From Eucalyptus grandis (Eukaryota; Streptophyta; Magnoliopsida; Myrtales; Myrtaceae), in assembly GCF_016545825.1 (NCBI RefSeq), contig NC_052614.1:12294559-12358558 (forward strand): a stretch of 64,000 nt of DNA, given 5' to 3'. A program made the translations under genes and the position numbers. How positions within the stretch are numbered: the stretch's first letter is position 1; each line of letters opens with the position of its first letter. Under the pieces are notes generated by a model, which saw only the letters and a program-made list of their open reading frames with translations, did not search any database and was not told the origin of the DNA. Below are positions 30,749-45,122 of the stretch, piece by piece.

Positions 30749-33700
30749 TGTTGACACTTAAATTTTGGCAATCCAGTCATTTAGTTATTACATAAAAATT
30801 AGGAATTAATTTTTAACCTCTAAAAAATTAATTAATTACATAGCATATAATTTTAGGTGCATTTATTTATTATTATTGCATTTGCATTGGGCTCGTGACA
30901 GATGGGTTTGATTTAATGATTCTGAACTTTAATTTGGCAAGTCGAACTAAGCCCACAAAGGAAACAAATTGGCTCAAGCTCGTATCATCGAGGAGATTTT
31001 TACAGATTCATCTTTGCGAGATTTCAAATTTGAGAAAAATCCTATTGCAATTTTGAAAAATTGGTGAAGAATATTCATTTTTTAAAAGGAAATCTAAAAG
31101 AGATGTGGAAAATAAAAAGTAATATTGCGTGTGAAAAGAAATTTTCGTGGATATTGAATTGAAGAAGAAAATAAAACCCCGATCCTTGGCCTATAAAAGG
31201 GTTGTTCGCGTAGGGTTTTGGGGACTTTTCTCTCGATTGTGAGCTTAAAAAAATTAACACAAAAGAAAAAGCTTTTCTTCAAGGCTTCTTTTCTTTTTCC
31301 TTCGATTTTTGGGGTTTTGTTTGGGAAAAGAAACGTAAAAGGAAAAGGGAAAAGCTTTTGAGGGGAAGCAAAAGTCAACAAATGAGATTTGGCTTCTGTA
31401 GAAAGGGACAGCAGCAAAGAGAGAGAGAGAGAGAGACAGGTGAGGGAGACGTGAGGAGAGAGGGGGAAAAAAGAGGAAAAACAGGAGGACCACTGTTCTT
31501 CTTCTTGGCTGAATTCCCTTCACCTCCGAATGCCGATGTCTCTTTCTACTAACCACCACCACTCTGCCCGCAACCCAACGCCGCCGCAGTAACCTACAGC
31601 AACCTGCGAGCCCTCTCACCGAGCCTCCGCCGCGTCTCCACCACTGACTGTCCCCTGCGCCGGCCACCGCAGCTCCTGCGACCAGCCCTAATTGCAACTC
31701 TAGACGCCGCTCCTACCGCGACTCGCCTCTGCAAGCCCCGTGCCAGAGCGTCGCCCACCTTCCGTCGAGATCTACAACGCCCGTCGTTGCTACTCTTGGC
31801 CACCGCCGCTCCGTGCCCGCCAACCGACCCACGACGACCACCGGGCATTGTTCACCGGCCTTGACGAGCTGCTGCGTTGTTTCCCGCCTCTACTCGCCAT
31901 CGTTGCTACCGTCGACCTTGCAGCCCGAAGCTCCGCCTCACCCGCTCCTGTTGCAGCACCAGCCGCTGCAGCCCGACGTTGTTACTCTTACCCCGACATC
32001 CCTTGCTACCTGAGCCCTCCGCCTACCGCCAATCCCCTCACCGAAGCTTTGGACCAGCTGCAACTAGCCCCCTGAAAGCCGCATAGCAACCCCTTTGTTG
32101 AGCCACACCGAGTCCATCGCGATTCACAAGCCCGTTTACTAAACCCGGATTTTGAGAAAATTCAAATTAGGTAGTTTTTATATTTTATATTTTATTACTT
32201 TTATTATTATATTTTTATTTTTATTATTTTATTATTATTTTATTATTTTTATTATTTTATTTTATTTTATTTTTTGTTTCTTTACTTGAAATATTCATTG
32301 ATGTAAGATTGAAATCCCCAACATAAAGTAGCCTTTTAAATTAGGGATTGACAGTTTGATTTTCGCGCCCGAAATCCGACTCGCAATCACATAGAAAATC
32401 ATCAATCCGATCTCACGCTCGAGATTCGATTCGCGGTTTTATTTAAAATTGACCAATCCGATCTCATGTGTGGGATATGATTTGTCAATTTATGGATATC
32501 GATCTTATCTTGTTGGATGTCTTTGTCGTGTCGTTTTAGTCAATTTTGTTTTCGTAAAAATTTAAAAAAAAAAGAAGAAGAAAAGAACAAAGTTAGATTA
32601 GGTTCTTTGCTTGTTTTAGGGTTATCTTGCATATTTAGGATAGGAAATTTATTTATTTCGAATTTTTGAAAAAATAAAAATCCAAAAAAATGCATTCATT
32701 TAGGATGTTAGTTTTTTTTTTTTTTTAATTTAGATCGCATGTTCAATTATTTGGCAATTTTAATTTCGAATTTAATATAAAAGAAAAAGGAAAAAAAATT
32801 AAAATTAGGGCATTCTTTGCACATCATTGCATATTAGATAAGATTGCATGTTTAATTTTAAGTTTAGATAAATCTTTTAGATAAACTGCATTTTAGGTTA
32901 GAGATTACCAAGTTAAGATTTCATCCTAATTTAAAGTAAAGATTTGGCCTAACCCAATTCTTAATATAAGTTTGATAGAATCTTAATCTAGTTAGATAAT
33001 TTTTGCATTTTTCTTAATTTCGAATTTCCTGGAAAATACAAAAAAAAATGTCTTAGAATAAATTAATTTCATTCTCTAGGATAGATTGCATGCTTTTAAA
33101 GAAAATAAAAATATCATGTACACGTCATATAGAATCAAATTCATGAAATGCATGTCATTTAATGATTGTTGCTAGGTCCATTTAATTAGAAATTGCCCAT
33201 CATTATGATTAAGTCATTTGTTTAGATTGCATTGCATATAGATTAGATTTTTAAAGAAAATCCTGAAAAAGATTGAGTGATTGCGTGTTAATTAGAAATC
33301 ATATCTAGAATTGTCGATGTGAGTTCCGATTTAACATTGCGGATGCTTTCGATACCATGAGATAGGTCCTGCAATTTATTCACTGCTTTATCTGGGTGTT
33401 AAATTGGTGGTTTGCACACCCACATGTGAGGTAAGGAAATAAATTAAAATCAATTCGAGCTACCTGCAAAACATTTTTTTTTGAAATAAAAGAGAAATGT
33501 ACCAAAAGGACGTTAAAAAAATCTAGTGTAACCAAGTCCCCGAACTCATGAATCTCTAGTTCGTAAAAGTAAATCTCCGGTTACTTTACTTGGGTTTCTA
33601 ATCGACCCACCAAAAATAGATTAGTGGCGACTTTTAATTTATAATCAATTACATGTTAAAAACTCGAACCAAAGTCACGAATTGGTATGGGCTTTGGAGA

Positions 33701-33773
33701 GCTCGAGCTAAGTTTAGGCTTAGTAATCCATTAGCCAAACCTAGGTGGTTCACTTGAAATTTTGGTCGCGACA
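30749..33773 (+). repeat. Tat-2 3' LTR (3025 bp)
   Basis: TGTTGACAC...GTCGCGACA. TATA-like CCTATAAAAGG near 31190, a (GA)n run near 31418-31436, and T/A-rich microsatellite-like DNA at 32180-32280. Its last 300 bp hold the conserved GGGTTTCTAATCGACCCACC words shared with the Tat-1 and solo LTR ends. Confidence 0.88.
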
Positions 33774-33935
33774 CCTATCATTCTAGATCCTCGTGGGAAG
33801 TTTACTCCAAACTATGAAGGTCCATATATTGTAAGGAAAGTGCTACCTAGTGGGGCACTGATCCTTGTAGAAATGGATGGTCAAGAATTGTCAAGACTCG
33901 TAAATAGTGATGCTATCAAGAAGTATTATCCATGA
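33774..33935 (+). pseudogene. Tat-1 integrase C-terminus
   Basis: Continues from 23799. PIILDPRGKFTPNYEGPY, then VRKVLPSGALIL, ending KKYYP and TGA at 33933-33935. This is the standard C-terminal end of Tat-lineage pol. It confirms that Tat-2 split one reading frame. Confidence 0.85.
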
Positions 33936-36196
33936 ATAAAATGAAAGGCCTTTGAACCACTTTTGAATTGAATTTGAGCCACTTTAGGATGTTTGCATCA
34001 TGCATCTCATGCATACATATTGCATTTGCATGTTTGTTTTGTAGCATCTCTGAAGAAGATTCTACTTGACAATAGGAGGTTGATCTCAGAAATGCGAAAC
34101 TTTCAAAAAATGCCCATCTTCTTCAGAACTTAGAAGTAACCCTATCTCTTAGAATGCCAAAAGAGTTAGTTAGAACTCTAGAGTCGGTTAAAACTCTAGA
34201 AGTGCAGTTAGAGCTTTAGAAGTGAACTCTGTGCCGAGCAAAGCCTGTTATGTCCACAAATTTTATTCAACCTTATTTCCAAAAGTCTCCCCAATAGGGT
34301 CAAGGGAACATGTCTTTTCAAACAAAATTTCATTACATTTTCATTCCCCATGGAGTTGAATTTAACCAAAGTGTGCCTTGGAAAACCCGAAAAAAGATTG
34401 TTAAATATGCCAAGCGGTAGTGCCTAAAGTGATGAGAGGCAACCCATTTACCAAACACGTCTTTATACACTCTTTGAGAGAATTAAGTGAAAAGAATTAT
34501 GTCTTAGGCTGTAGGATTCATTCACTATAAATACATGGTTTGAGATGATAAAGGCATTTCCTTTCTTGATCCCAAACACTATTGATATCCCTTGTAAGCC
34601 ACTTTGAGCCAAATAGAGAGCATTTCTAAAATAACCTTGTCAAGAACAACCCCACATTAGGGCAAAATAAGGGGTCATGGTTGAAAATTATGGAGCAAAA
34701 GATTAAGAAATATTTTATTACTTTTACTTGCATCAATCTTCTTGTGCTAGCTTTAGATGATTTCTTATCGAAGCTCAAAGCATCCCGAAATGATGAAGAG
34801 CATTCCATTCACTACCCCAAACACAACTACCCTTTGCTTAGCCAATTTGAGCCTTATGCAATTCTTTCATAACCCCAGGTGATAATCATCTCCTCATACT
34901 AGGGCAAGGCATGTGATTTACCAACAAAATTAAAAATATTGGTCATGTTTGTGAATGCCACTTGAGAGTCCTAGATGCTCAAAAGAGATTGAAACTAGAG
35001 GGCATGAAAAAACAATGTGCCTGATAAAAGTAAGGCCAATGCCCATAAAAAAATGCAAAGAAAAGCAAAATCAATGGTCATGCAAAAGACCATCCATTGA
35101 AAAACAAAAGAAAAGCCTTGCAAAAGAAAATATGTATGGCGAGCAATGTCATTAGAACAAAGAGCAAAGCTCTCATGTCTCAAGATAAATGGTCAAAAAG
35201 GACTCTCGAGATAAGTTAAATTTCAAGAGTCAAATTTTGAAAAGTCGTGTGATGGTAATGATGCCAAGATAATCACTCACTTTTAACCCTTGGATATTTG
35301 AAAATTTTTCAAGCCTATTTAAGCCTCACCTGAACCAACATTGCAACCCTTATCCGAAATCTCTTCTGATTGGGATGGTTCGAGTTAAGATGAGAGTATC
35401 ACACAAAAGCTACCACTAGAAGGAGTGGAAGCATCCTATCTTATCTTATCTTCGAGGTTCTTGACTTGTAAATTTGATGAAGATATTAATTGAATATTCA
35501 TTTCTTGGCCTCAAAGTGCATAACCCTTTGTGTAAGCCCATAACCAAGCCATCATTACGGCCCTTTCAAAAGACCTTTTGATCAATGGATTGTATTCACC
35601 GTGAACATTTTTGAAAGCCTTAGACATAGGTTGAGTGAGACATTTCCAGTGAGACTTAAACAATTTTCCCACATCAATGATTGGGAATAAAAGCCTTTTT
35701 TGAAAGCCAATGTGAAAGACCTCTTTTGATTAGGATATTTCCACTTGGCATATTTGATTTAACCCTTAGGTGGTTAATCAAATCTCATTTTGTTAAAATT
35801 CTCTCCAAAGGGATTTGACAATCGACATCGTTTCGCAAGATTGGCTCTCATGCAATCTCGAAACCCTTTTTCAAAATATGTGTTCCTTAGTGAACTGGTT
35901 TTTGGTCATCCTAAACCATACTATTGTTTTCAGTTTTTTGGTCATCCTAAATCATAACCATTGCTTTTGATTTTAGGTTACCTTAAACCATACCCCTTGT
36001 TTTAGGTTCCTGGTCAACCTTAAAACCTCGTCTTTTAGGTTCTAGGTTCTCCATAAACCTTGCCTTTAGGTTTTAGGTTATCCATAAACCTTGTCTCTTA
36101 TGGTTCTAGGTCATCCTTAAACCTTGTCTTTAAATTAGTGGTTATCCTTAAACCTTTCCTTTTTCATTTAGTAATTTCATTTCCTTCATTCCATTC

Positions 36197-36231
<35 letters not shown>

Positions 36232-36441
36232 TATAGAGACGAAGATAAAGACAGAGTGAATAAACCCCAACAAGAGTTCAGATACCCCGATAAATAAAGG
36301 TAAGTGTTAGGTACGTGTCCCTAACCAAATATCATTATTTTTGTCTTTTTCTATTTCCAAAGTGAAGTCGACTAAAAATTACAGGTATCAATTTTGTCTT
36401 TGAGTGGAACCTCTTCAAACTCTCACTCAAAGAGAGGCAGC
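33936..36441 (+). other. Tat-1 3' UTR
   Basis: 2.5 kb without a recognisable protein. It shares words with the Tat-2 interior (near 34380-35170). A tandem array is at 35895-36165, a (GA)n run at 36200-36227, and a polypurine tract AAAGAGAGGCAGC at 36429-36441 lies just before the 3' LTR. Confidence 0.75.
35895..36165 (+). repeat. Tandem array in the Tat-1 3' UTR (about 7-8 units of 33-40 bp)
   Basis: Unit core GGTCATCCTTAAACCTTGTC with TTTTAGG variants. It is different in sequence from both Tat-2 arrays although it occupies the same part of the element. Confidence 0.8.
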
Positions 36442-38128
36442 TGTTGACACCTAATTTTTAGTCGACGCATTAAATAAGGTAAAAAAAATCGAGATTTAGG
36501 TATCGATCGCGATTGAGCCCTATATCTCGACCAAAAAATGTCGTTTTTCATTTCTTTCTTTTGCATTGTCGTTTTTAAGCAGTTTTTAGCTCATTTTCAA
36601 GAAAAACCTAAAAAATCAAACGATTGATTTTTGGATTAACTTTTGGTCAACCCTTTGATCAAAAGTCAACCCCAAGTCAAAAATTGACTTTTTACCCAAA
36701 AAAAAAAAAAAATCCACTTAGTTTTAGTTTCACTTTTTTCAAATCAATTTCTTGAAAATTCAAAGATTTGACCAAAAAAATCAACATTTTAGGAAAAATC
36801 AACTAAATGGTTGACTTTTAATTAAATATTTGAACCAAAAAAATAAAAATAAAAAAATGCACAAATACATTTCTTTTAATGCCAATTTAACTTTTGTATA
36901 AAAAATTTCACAAAATTCAATTAAGAACCTTGATTTCTGAATTTTTTCAATTTTAGGTTTTAAATCGACCAAAGATAAAATTACTTTTATTCGAGTCATA
37001 ATTAGGTATAGTTCATTGTTTGACATTTGGTTTAGAGACTATCTTAAATCTGTTTGAGTATTCAATTTCACAATTTATCAAGTCAAAATACGAATTGTTG
37101 TTTTAAGCTCTAATTAGGGGACCAAAATCGATCATTCATAACTTGCAAACGAAAAATTGTTTCTTACTTATTTTCTTAAGATAAGTCCAAATTTGAAATC
37201 GATTTTGTGAAATTCACACAAGAACTCATCAATTTGAATAATTTTATCCTCCCGGACATTAGAAAATCAAACCATTAAGCTTCAATCGATAAAATTCGAA
37301 TTGATCCATTCATGGCTATGGTTTAATTTCATAAATCTAGGTTCAATTTTAATATTAGATTTACATCCATTTTTTATCTAAGCTTGAGCGATTCAATTCA
37401 AGGTCAATTTGAATATGGTAAGTGATCTTACATATGGGTAGCTCATTAGATAGGGCAATTGTGACAATAATTGAGTTCAATTTTAGTTAATTTGCAATTT
37501 TTCCCATTGAATTGCAAATTTTACCATTTTAGTCCTTTAGGCCCAATTCAAAGCACCCATGGTTTCCACTCATTTTTTCCATGATAATCATTCAATTAAG
37601 TCAATAAAAGACCCTTAGATCACATTCATAAGGTTTGATTAGCTTAATTGTATTTTAATTGGTCAATTTCTTCATAAAAAGGATAAAATTCCTTTTCAAT
37701 TAGGTCCTTTAGGGGTCAAATTGCATAAAAAAATTTATCCACAGGGGTCCTAAGTGGACAAAATAGTAAGAACCAAACCAAACCAGTCAAGAACCGATCA
37801 AAATCCAGCCAAACTAAACCGAACCAGTCTAGCCGGTCTAGTCGCCCGACCGCCGCCGGTTACGGAACCTTCTCAATTCCAATTTCACTTCTACACCTTC
37901 AATTTCCCAAAATTTTACAAATTGGTCCTCGAATTTTAGCAAATTGCAAATTAACCCGTAATTAGACATTTTGACGCAATTCCCAATTTTGGCTTGGAAC
38001 CCACTAGATCAATTACCCGACATCTCGAGATCATAATGGAGCCTTCGAAATGGATTTTTGACTGTTGGATCGAGATTTTGGCCGTCGGTTATAGGAGTTC
38101 ATTTGCATGAATTTTTTCTCTCTCCTCA

Positions 38129-38183
<55 letters not shown>

Positions 38184-38201
38184 AAATCCTACCCAAAAAG
38201 A

Positions 38202-38243
<42 letters not shown>

Positions 38244-41200
38244 AGTTTCAGTTCGCCTCTTGGACCGGTCTCATTCTAAGCTCGAACCAGCGGTCGTCAG
38301 AGCTCCTAAGCCTTTGAGTTGCTAATGATCTGCTGTAGTAGGGGTCCTTGACCTTGCTGTAGATAGAGGAGGTTAGATCGGTGACCGGATCTTCACCTGA
38401 TCTTTGCCAGCAAGTCAAGGCCAGTCCGTTTTAGACCGTTTCTTCCTTTTTCCTTGAGCCGATGGTTCGATTGGTCCCGATCCCAGCTGTAGTGATCTGA
38501 TCTAGGTTCTTGGAGTATTGATCGTGATCCACGACTTGATCCGATCAATCGCGATAGAAACCAACGAAAATCACGACAAAGGTAATGATTCGAAACTCGA
38601 ATACGATGAAGTGAGATCGAGTTAGTTGATTGGGGCTATGATTCAAGATTATAAGCTTTTACATACTTAAAATTGATGAAAATGAATGCTGCAATGATTT
38701 GTTGATGATTTGAATGATGATTGTGATTTTGAGCCTAATCTGTGATTTTCGTAAGCTTGTACATAGGTTACTACTTTGGCCAAAACGAGGTCCGAAAGGA
38801 CCTCGTTTCAACTCGAGTTTTCTTAGGATTAGATAATAGACATCCCAATCTTCGAAACGATAGGTCGTACGCCCAAAAAGAACATCGTTTGGCCCTCCAA
38901 AAACACCTCTGAAGATTAATAATTCTGCAGTAGTTTAGTTTTTTTTTCGATTCTGATCCTGTTCCGCCTTCTGACTTTGTTATTTTTGTGCCGACTTTCA
39001 TGATCATTTTTTGACAAAATTTTCTTCATGATTTTTGTTCCAAATTGTCTCGTGCACCTTCTGTAATTTTTATCATGATTTTTGGATGTGTTCAACTACG
39101 TCAGATCTACTTAGATCTAGGCTTAGGTCAATCTGTTCCATATCGATCTCTGATTTTGCTATTTTTGTGCTGATTTTTGTGTTGATTTCTCAAACAACTT
39201 TCCTTCATGAAAGTTTCTCATACAGGTGTTGTGCATGTCCTTTTTCTTTTTTCAAAATTTTTAGACATCTTTAGCTATGTCAAAATCCCTTAGATCTGGA
39301 CATAGATCAGTCTGTCCTACATTAGTTCGAGATTTATTTTGATGAAATTGAGTCCATAAATGCACCTATTTGGACTCAAATCCTTCATGAAAGTTGAAAT
39401 TCATGATATATATGGTCAATGGATGCATGCTTTGCAAGGTTTTTACATTGGCAATGTGAATCAATTGCATGCATTAGAGTAAAAGGTATTGCAGTAACAT
39501 GTGCTAGACATATAGTGGTCTGTTTTGCCATTTTTTTCCACGATTCATATGATCTTAATTGAGTTTAGACCTCTTAACAAGAAATCTTCATCATCGTATC
39601 TCTGTATGTGAGATTTTTGGTAGGATTTATGCATGTCATGAGGATAGCTAAAATTATGCTTGTTCTATAAACTTAATGCTGAAATGAAACCTTATCATAT
39701 GTACACATTTTCATGCTTGTTTGAGTCATCTAGGGATCAAATCTTACGATCATGCATTCTTGATGATTGAACCACGTATTGCAAGGTTTGCATACGTGTT
39801 TAGGTCATGTCATTTGAGTTTCATCTTGCACATTAAATTGTCTCACAAGAAGTGTTCATCACCCTTAGAATTCTCAAGCATATCATTAAGAATCATGAAC
39901 CATCTCATAACGTCGTTTAAATTGTATGACATTTTGCATGCTGACTTAGAATTAGATAACTACCCCAACTTTCCATCACATCCAATCCTAAGTCCTGTAT
40001 GATTTCTTCATGTCGTTTGGATGTTCTTTGAGTGATTTTAAGATTTTCTAATGAATGCTTATGTTCTGTTTTCTTAATTACTAATGCGCGTACTTTTAGA
40101 GATCTTGATTTTAGGATGCCAAATTGACCTAGTTTGGACTCGAGCTCTTTTTTGAAGATGTAGGACACACTTAGAAGTTTCTAATGCTGTTTCATGCCAA
40201 TCGCTCATCGTTTGGACTATTTTCCATTTTTTCAGAGCCAGATCACAATATGGACAAGGGATCAAATTCGGACCCCTATTTTAACCCTTGTTTGGACAGA
40301 CCTTTGATATTTCTGTTCCATTCTTGTTTTTTTGGAATCTGAACTTGGCCTCTTAATGAAACTTGCTTGTCATCATGTTGGATATGTTGTGTATAAATTT
40401 GATGATTTTTTAGATATGTTTTGCTAGGAAAAATTCTCATGACATTAGCTGAATGTCTTGTTGCTTTGACAAAAATCTGATATGTTGTTGCTTGTTGTTT
40501 GATTTTTGTAAAATCATGTATAGATTGTTTAAGAAAACTTTCTTCACAAAAGTTGTTCATCATCATGTCATGCATATTAGAAATTTTTTTTTTTTTATTG
40601 CCAAATTATCATTAGATATTGCCCAATTTTGCTATCCTTGCACATTTGTTCTGAAATTTCCTGATATAAACATGATTCTGATTGTTTAGTTACACCTTTT
40701 AGGTTAGTTTGTGCATGAAATTAGGACATGCCATCTTCATGAAAATTGTTCTAAATGCTTTGATCTTTGTTGTTAAATAATCGGCCTTTTCAAATTGCAT
40801 CTTTTAAAAAATGTTTTGGTATATGTGATGTTTCTCAAAAATGATTTCCAAAAGGTTCTTCTCCAAAGCTCAATTTGGCTTAAGGAAAAATCCTGGTTTG
40901 GACCATATTCAAAATGCTTGCGACGCTTGTGAGTGCATTTATGCGAGCCCCGGACTAGCCTTGGCAATTGAATGTGTTTCATAGCCGAGATATTCCTTAA
41001 TCCTAAATATTTTCAAACCTTTTTAAAATCCTGATTTGACATCGTGAAAGTCACAATTTGAATTGTATTCAAAATGTCTGCGCTGCTTGTGAGTGCATTT
41101 ATACGAATCTCAAGCTAGCATTGGCAATTGAATGCCTTTCATAACTAAGACGTCATTTTATCTCAAAACTTTTCATGAATGGTTTCGAAATATTTTTTGA

Positions 41201-42126
41201 AATATCACATGTACCCCTCATATATATAATCCCATCATACACTAGAAATTGCCTATGTTTGTGATTGGTGCATGCCCTTTGTAATAAGTAACCCACCGAC
41301 GGTTTACTTTCCTACTTAAATAGTTGAGAAATAAGGTTCAAAAGACCTGCATACATGTTTAAATTTTTGCAATTTATTTGACTTTTAGATTAATGGTAGG
41401 GTTGATGCATGATATCAAGGGAAAACCTTGGGATCACATAGATAGCTTGATTATGAGACTTAGAAAGCGTTATTAGCCATGTAAGAATACAATTGGTCAA
41501 CAATTGCTATAAGTCATAAATAAATAAAAAAATGGATTGGGTAGATGTCTTAGTGGGACCCTCACATGAAAAACAAAGGCCGACCCCAAGGCCTCAAAAT
41601 TTGACTTTCGTATTGCACTTCCTTTAAATGATTGATCTTAACATAATGTCTTGTTTTTTATTGTTTTGATGTGTATGCTTGTTTTTTTTTCCATTGTATG
41701 CACCTAGTTATAAGTTTCTTAGATTAGGTTTAGATTAGGACTTCAAAGATGGAGAAAGCGCAAAGATGGTGGAGGTCAATGTCCATTTTGACCATTATCA
41801 TGTACTATTCATTTCTCCAACATATGTCTTGGGTTCCATTTGTTGTATAAAACCCAACGAGTTGCAGGCTCTCTCTATTTCTTTCATCTTTTTTTCAATT
41901 GTGTTTCTCTTTTATATTTTCTATAATTGCACGGTAGATTTATTGCTTTCCTTAATTGTTTACTTACTGTCTTGTAACTTTAATTCCATTGATTGCTTTC
42001 TTTTCTTGTTTTTTTCTAGAAATAGAATAGAATGAAAATAACCAACCATGCATGATTGCTTAGTTTAGGACAAATTATCCTGAAAATGTAAAAAGAAATG
42101 CATGGATATGTTAGGAAAACACAACA
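36442..42126 (+). repeat. Tat-1 3' LTR, proximal 5685 bp
   Basis: Begins TGTTGACACCTAATTTTTAGTCG. It is split by the solo LTR at 42126 and resumes at 54851. No coding sequence is seen. It holds two (CT)n microsatellites (38131-38181 and 38204-38241). It also has a diverged tandem block of about 180 bp (38970, 39150, with further words near 39290) and a 160-bp diverged duplication (40906 and 41066, core TTGTGAGTGCATTTAT). Confidence 0.82.
38131..38241 (+). repeat. (CT)n microsatellites in the Tat-1 LTR
   Basis: Two runs, 38131-38181 and 38204-38241, separated by CCAAAATCC---ACTC. Pyrimidine-rich initiator-like DNA of this sort also sits in the Tat-2 LTR (as GA). Confidence 0.95.
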
Positions 42127-44128
42127 TGTCGCGACCAAATTTTCGAGTGTGAACCACCTAAGGTTTGGCTAATGGATTGTTAAGTCTAGACTTAACTCGG
42201 GCTCTCCCAAGCCCATACCAATACCATTTCGCGACTTAAGTTTAAATTTCTTAACATGAAAATGGATTTTATCTAGGAGTCACCACTAATCTATTTTTTG
42301 GTGGGTCGATTAGAAACCCAAGTAAAGTAACGGGAGTTTTACTTTACTTTACTCCTACGAACCAGAGACTATAGGTATGGGGACTTTATTACACTAGATT
42401 TCTCTAATGCCCTTTCGGTCTTTTATTTTCAAAAAAATGTTTTTTACAGGCAGCTTAAATTGATTTTAAATCTATTTCCCTAACATGTGAGGCGATCATG
42501 CGAGTACGCAAACCACCAATTTAACATCCAAAGAAAGCAATGGATAAATTGCAGGAACTGACCTCAAAGCAACGAAAGCATCTGCAATGTTAAATCGGGA
42601 GAATTCACATTGACAATCCTAAATATGATTTCTAATTAACACGCAATTTGTTTTTTTGTTTTCACTTATTCAATGAAAACCATGTTTTATGCAATGCAAT
42701 ATGACCTAATTCTAATGACAGGCAATTTCTAGTTAAATGGACCTAGCAACAATCACTAAATGACATGCATTTCATAAATCTAATTCTATATGACATGTAA
42801 TGACATTTTTTGTGTTTTCTTAATAAATGTGCAATTTATTCTAGAAAAAGGAATTAACTTATCCTAAGGCATTTTTTGTACCTTTTTATGAAATTCGAAA
42901 TTAGAAAAATGTGAAAATTACCTAACTAAATTAAGATTCTATCCAACTTATATTAAGGATTAGGTCAGGCCAAACCCTAATTTAAACCAAGATATTATCT
43001 TAACTTAGCAATCTCTAACCTAAGATGCAATCTATCTAAATCAATCTAAATTTAAAATGAAATATGCAATTTATCCTAATTTGCAATGACGTACAAAGGA
43101 TGCCCTAATTCTACATGACATGATGTTCTTTTTCTTTTTAAATTAATTTGGAAATTAAAAAAATGTCAAATAATTAAACATGCAATTTAAGCTAATGAAA
43201 CAAAAATCTAACATCCTAAATTTATGTTTTTTTTTATTTTATTTCGAAAATTCATGATAAATAAAATGCTTAGTCTAAATGTGCAAATAACCCTAAAGCA
43301 TGCAACATTCTAATGTGAATTGAATAAAACAATCAAGACAAGACAAGCACCAAGCCATTCAGAATCATCCATTTAGAATCATCAAAGATATCATATATCA
43401 TTTAGATCAAGGAATAATATCTCGCTAATAAAATTGATAAATTGATCTTAAGCCTTAAAGATCAAAATATCAATTTTATTCCCGCTTGATTAATTATTTC
43501 ATCTAAAGCCTTATAGATGAAATAAAAAACCTAGGCGCGGTTGCGAATCAAGAAATTAATCCTAATTGAAAGTTATGTCTATCACTCATGGATATGAAAC
43601 TAGATATAAATAGACATATATTAGACAATAAAATGTCCAAATATACCAGAGATGTGCATCTTACCTAATTTGAGGATATTCTTTCCAAATTTGGACCAAG
43701 TGCAATCAAAACGGGATCGCAAACGGTGGGCGCGGAGCAGCACAGCTTGGTACGCTAGGGACGATGATGGAGAGCTCTCGGTGGGTTTTGCCGTTGGTGA
43801 GAAAGATGGGAAAGACTGGACCACCACAAGGAGCCGAGAGCAACCTTGTAATAGAGAGAGTTGCAGTACATTGCTTGCACTACTGGACCTCACGATGACT
43901 AAGCGGGCTACCAAGACGTTGCTGGATTTTCACCAAAAAAAAATCTGCACACAAAGATTAAAACACTGTGTAGACATGACCGTCTATCGTGGAAGCTCGT
44001 TGATTTTCAGAGTGACGATGGCAATAAGCTAGCTCGTTGGAATTCTTAGCATTGCGCACAGTAGGAAAGTGCTCTTCGGTGAGTCTCAGCCGAGAATAGT
44101 TCTCTGGACCACCTGCAAAAGTAGAAGG

Positions 44129-45060
44129 TGTTGGAGAAATCTTCTTGAAGTGTTTTGAAGTTGACAAAACAATTCTATCAGTCTAGTCTGAAGGCTTGCA
44201 GACTCTGCTATTTAAAGTCTGAAGACCTCCGGACAACCAGACTCAAGACTCAAAGTCTATCCTCATTGACAGTCTCTAATCCATTGAAGAAAGGTTATCC
44301 AGAACTGTATGTTTCGTTAAGGATTTGACCTTATCAACTGGAGAAGATCTCGTGGCTGGAGAAGACATAACGGAGTCCTTTGATTGATCGAAGATTGACT
44401 CGATAATTGAAGATCCGGTGATTGCCTAAGTATTATTGGAAGGTTACGCTTATGGAAACCGCGATCCCCGATTGTATGGGCGAACAGGATTGATGGGCTA
44501 TCAACATGTTCCTTTAATAGCTTGAACAATCTTCCTAATTGATTCCGTCCAATGGGAAGATTGGAGGAATTCCTTTGGTAAGTGCCAACGGGTATGATGG
44601 CATAAAGGAGTATATAAGGAAGACTGTCTTAATTGTTCAAGGTGTGCGCGATAGAAGAATTCCAAAGTCTGAAGCTCCTATTTGTTTAGATCAATCCTTT
44701 GAGCGAATATTTGTATACAAAAGAGAGTCTATATTTGTGAGAAACCTTGAGGAGGTGTGGTAGAATATCTACACTGTGGAATCAAGGCAAAGTTGTATTG
44801 TAACTTCTCTTTTGATCATAGTGAAATCCAGCCGATGGGCTGTCAGTGCGGAAGAGTGGACGTAGGCTTGGAATAAGCCGAACCACTATAAATCATGTGT
44901 TCAATTTTCTCTTCCTCATTCTCTCTACCTCGATCGTATTTCATTTTGTTAATTAAGAGAGAATTTACTTTCTATCATATGCTAAGAATCGATTCCGTAT
45001 TTCAATAAATTGTTTATGCACCTATTCACCCCCCTCTAGGTACTCATACTAGCAATATCA
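44129..45060 (+). repeat. SIRE-2 5' LTR
   Basis: 932 bp. TATA-like GTATATAAGG at 44609-44618, then a leader. The Sirevirus-like motif CACCTATTCACCCCCCTCTAGG is near its end. Confidence 0.93.
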
Positions 45061-45062
45061 AT

Positions 45063-45075
45063 TGGTATCAGAGCC
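45063..45075 (+). promoter_or_regulatory. SIRE-2 primer-binding site
   Basis: TGGTATCAGAGCC, two bases after the 5' LTR, complementary to initiator methionine tRNA. Confidence 0.92.
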
Positions 45076-45122
45076 TGTGTACTTACTTTATTTGAAGTGT
45101 TTTACTTCGTAGTAAAAGATCC

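Larger units (their letters stand above)
23800..33773 (+). mobile_element. Tat-2: Tat-family LTR element with no visible pol
   Basis: A 9974-bp insertion in the Tat-1 integrase. The exact duplication CCTAT is at 23795-23799 and 33774-33778. The left LTR starts TGTTGACACC at 23800 and is truncated; the right LTR is 30749-33773, ending GTCGCGACA. The 4.6-kb interior has a short gag-like ORF, related non-coding DNA and two tandem arrays, but no protease, RT or integrase. It was therefore non-autonomous or has lost pol, presumably mobilised by a related Tat element. A minus-strand solo LTR of the same family is at 42127-54845. Confidence 0.88.

Noticed and set aside
38058..38279. A 73-residue serine-leucine ORF
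   Set aside because: Pure translation of the (CT)n microsatellites.
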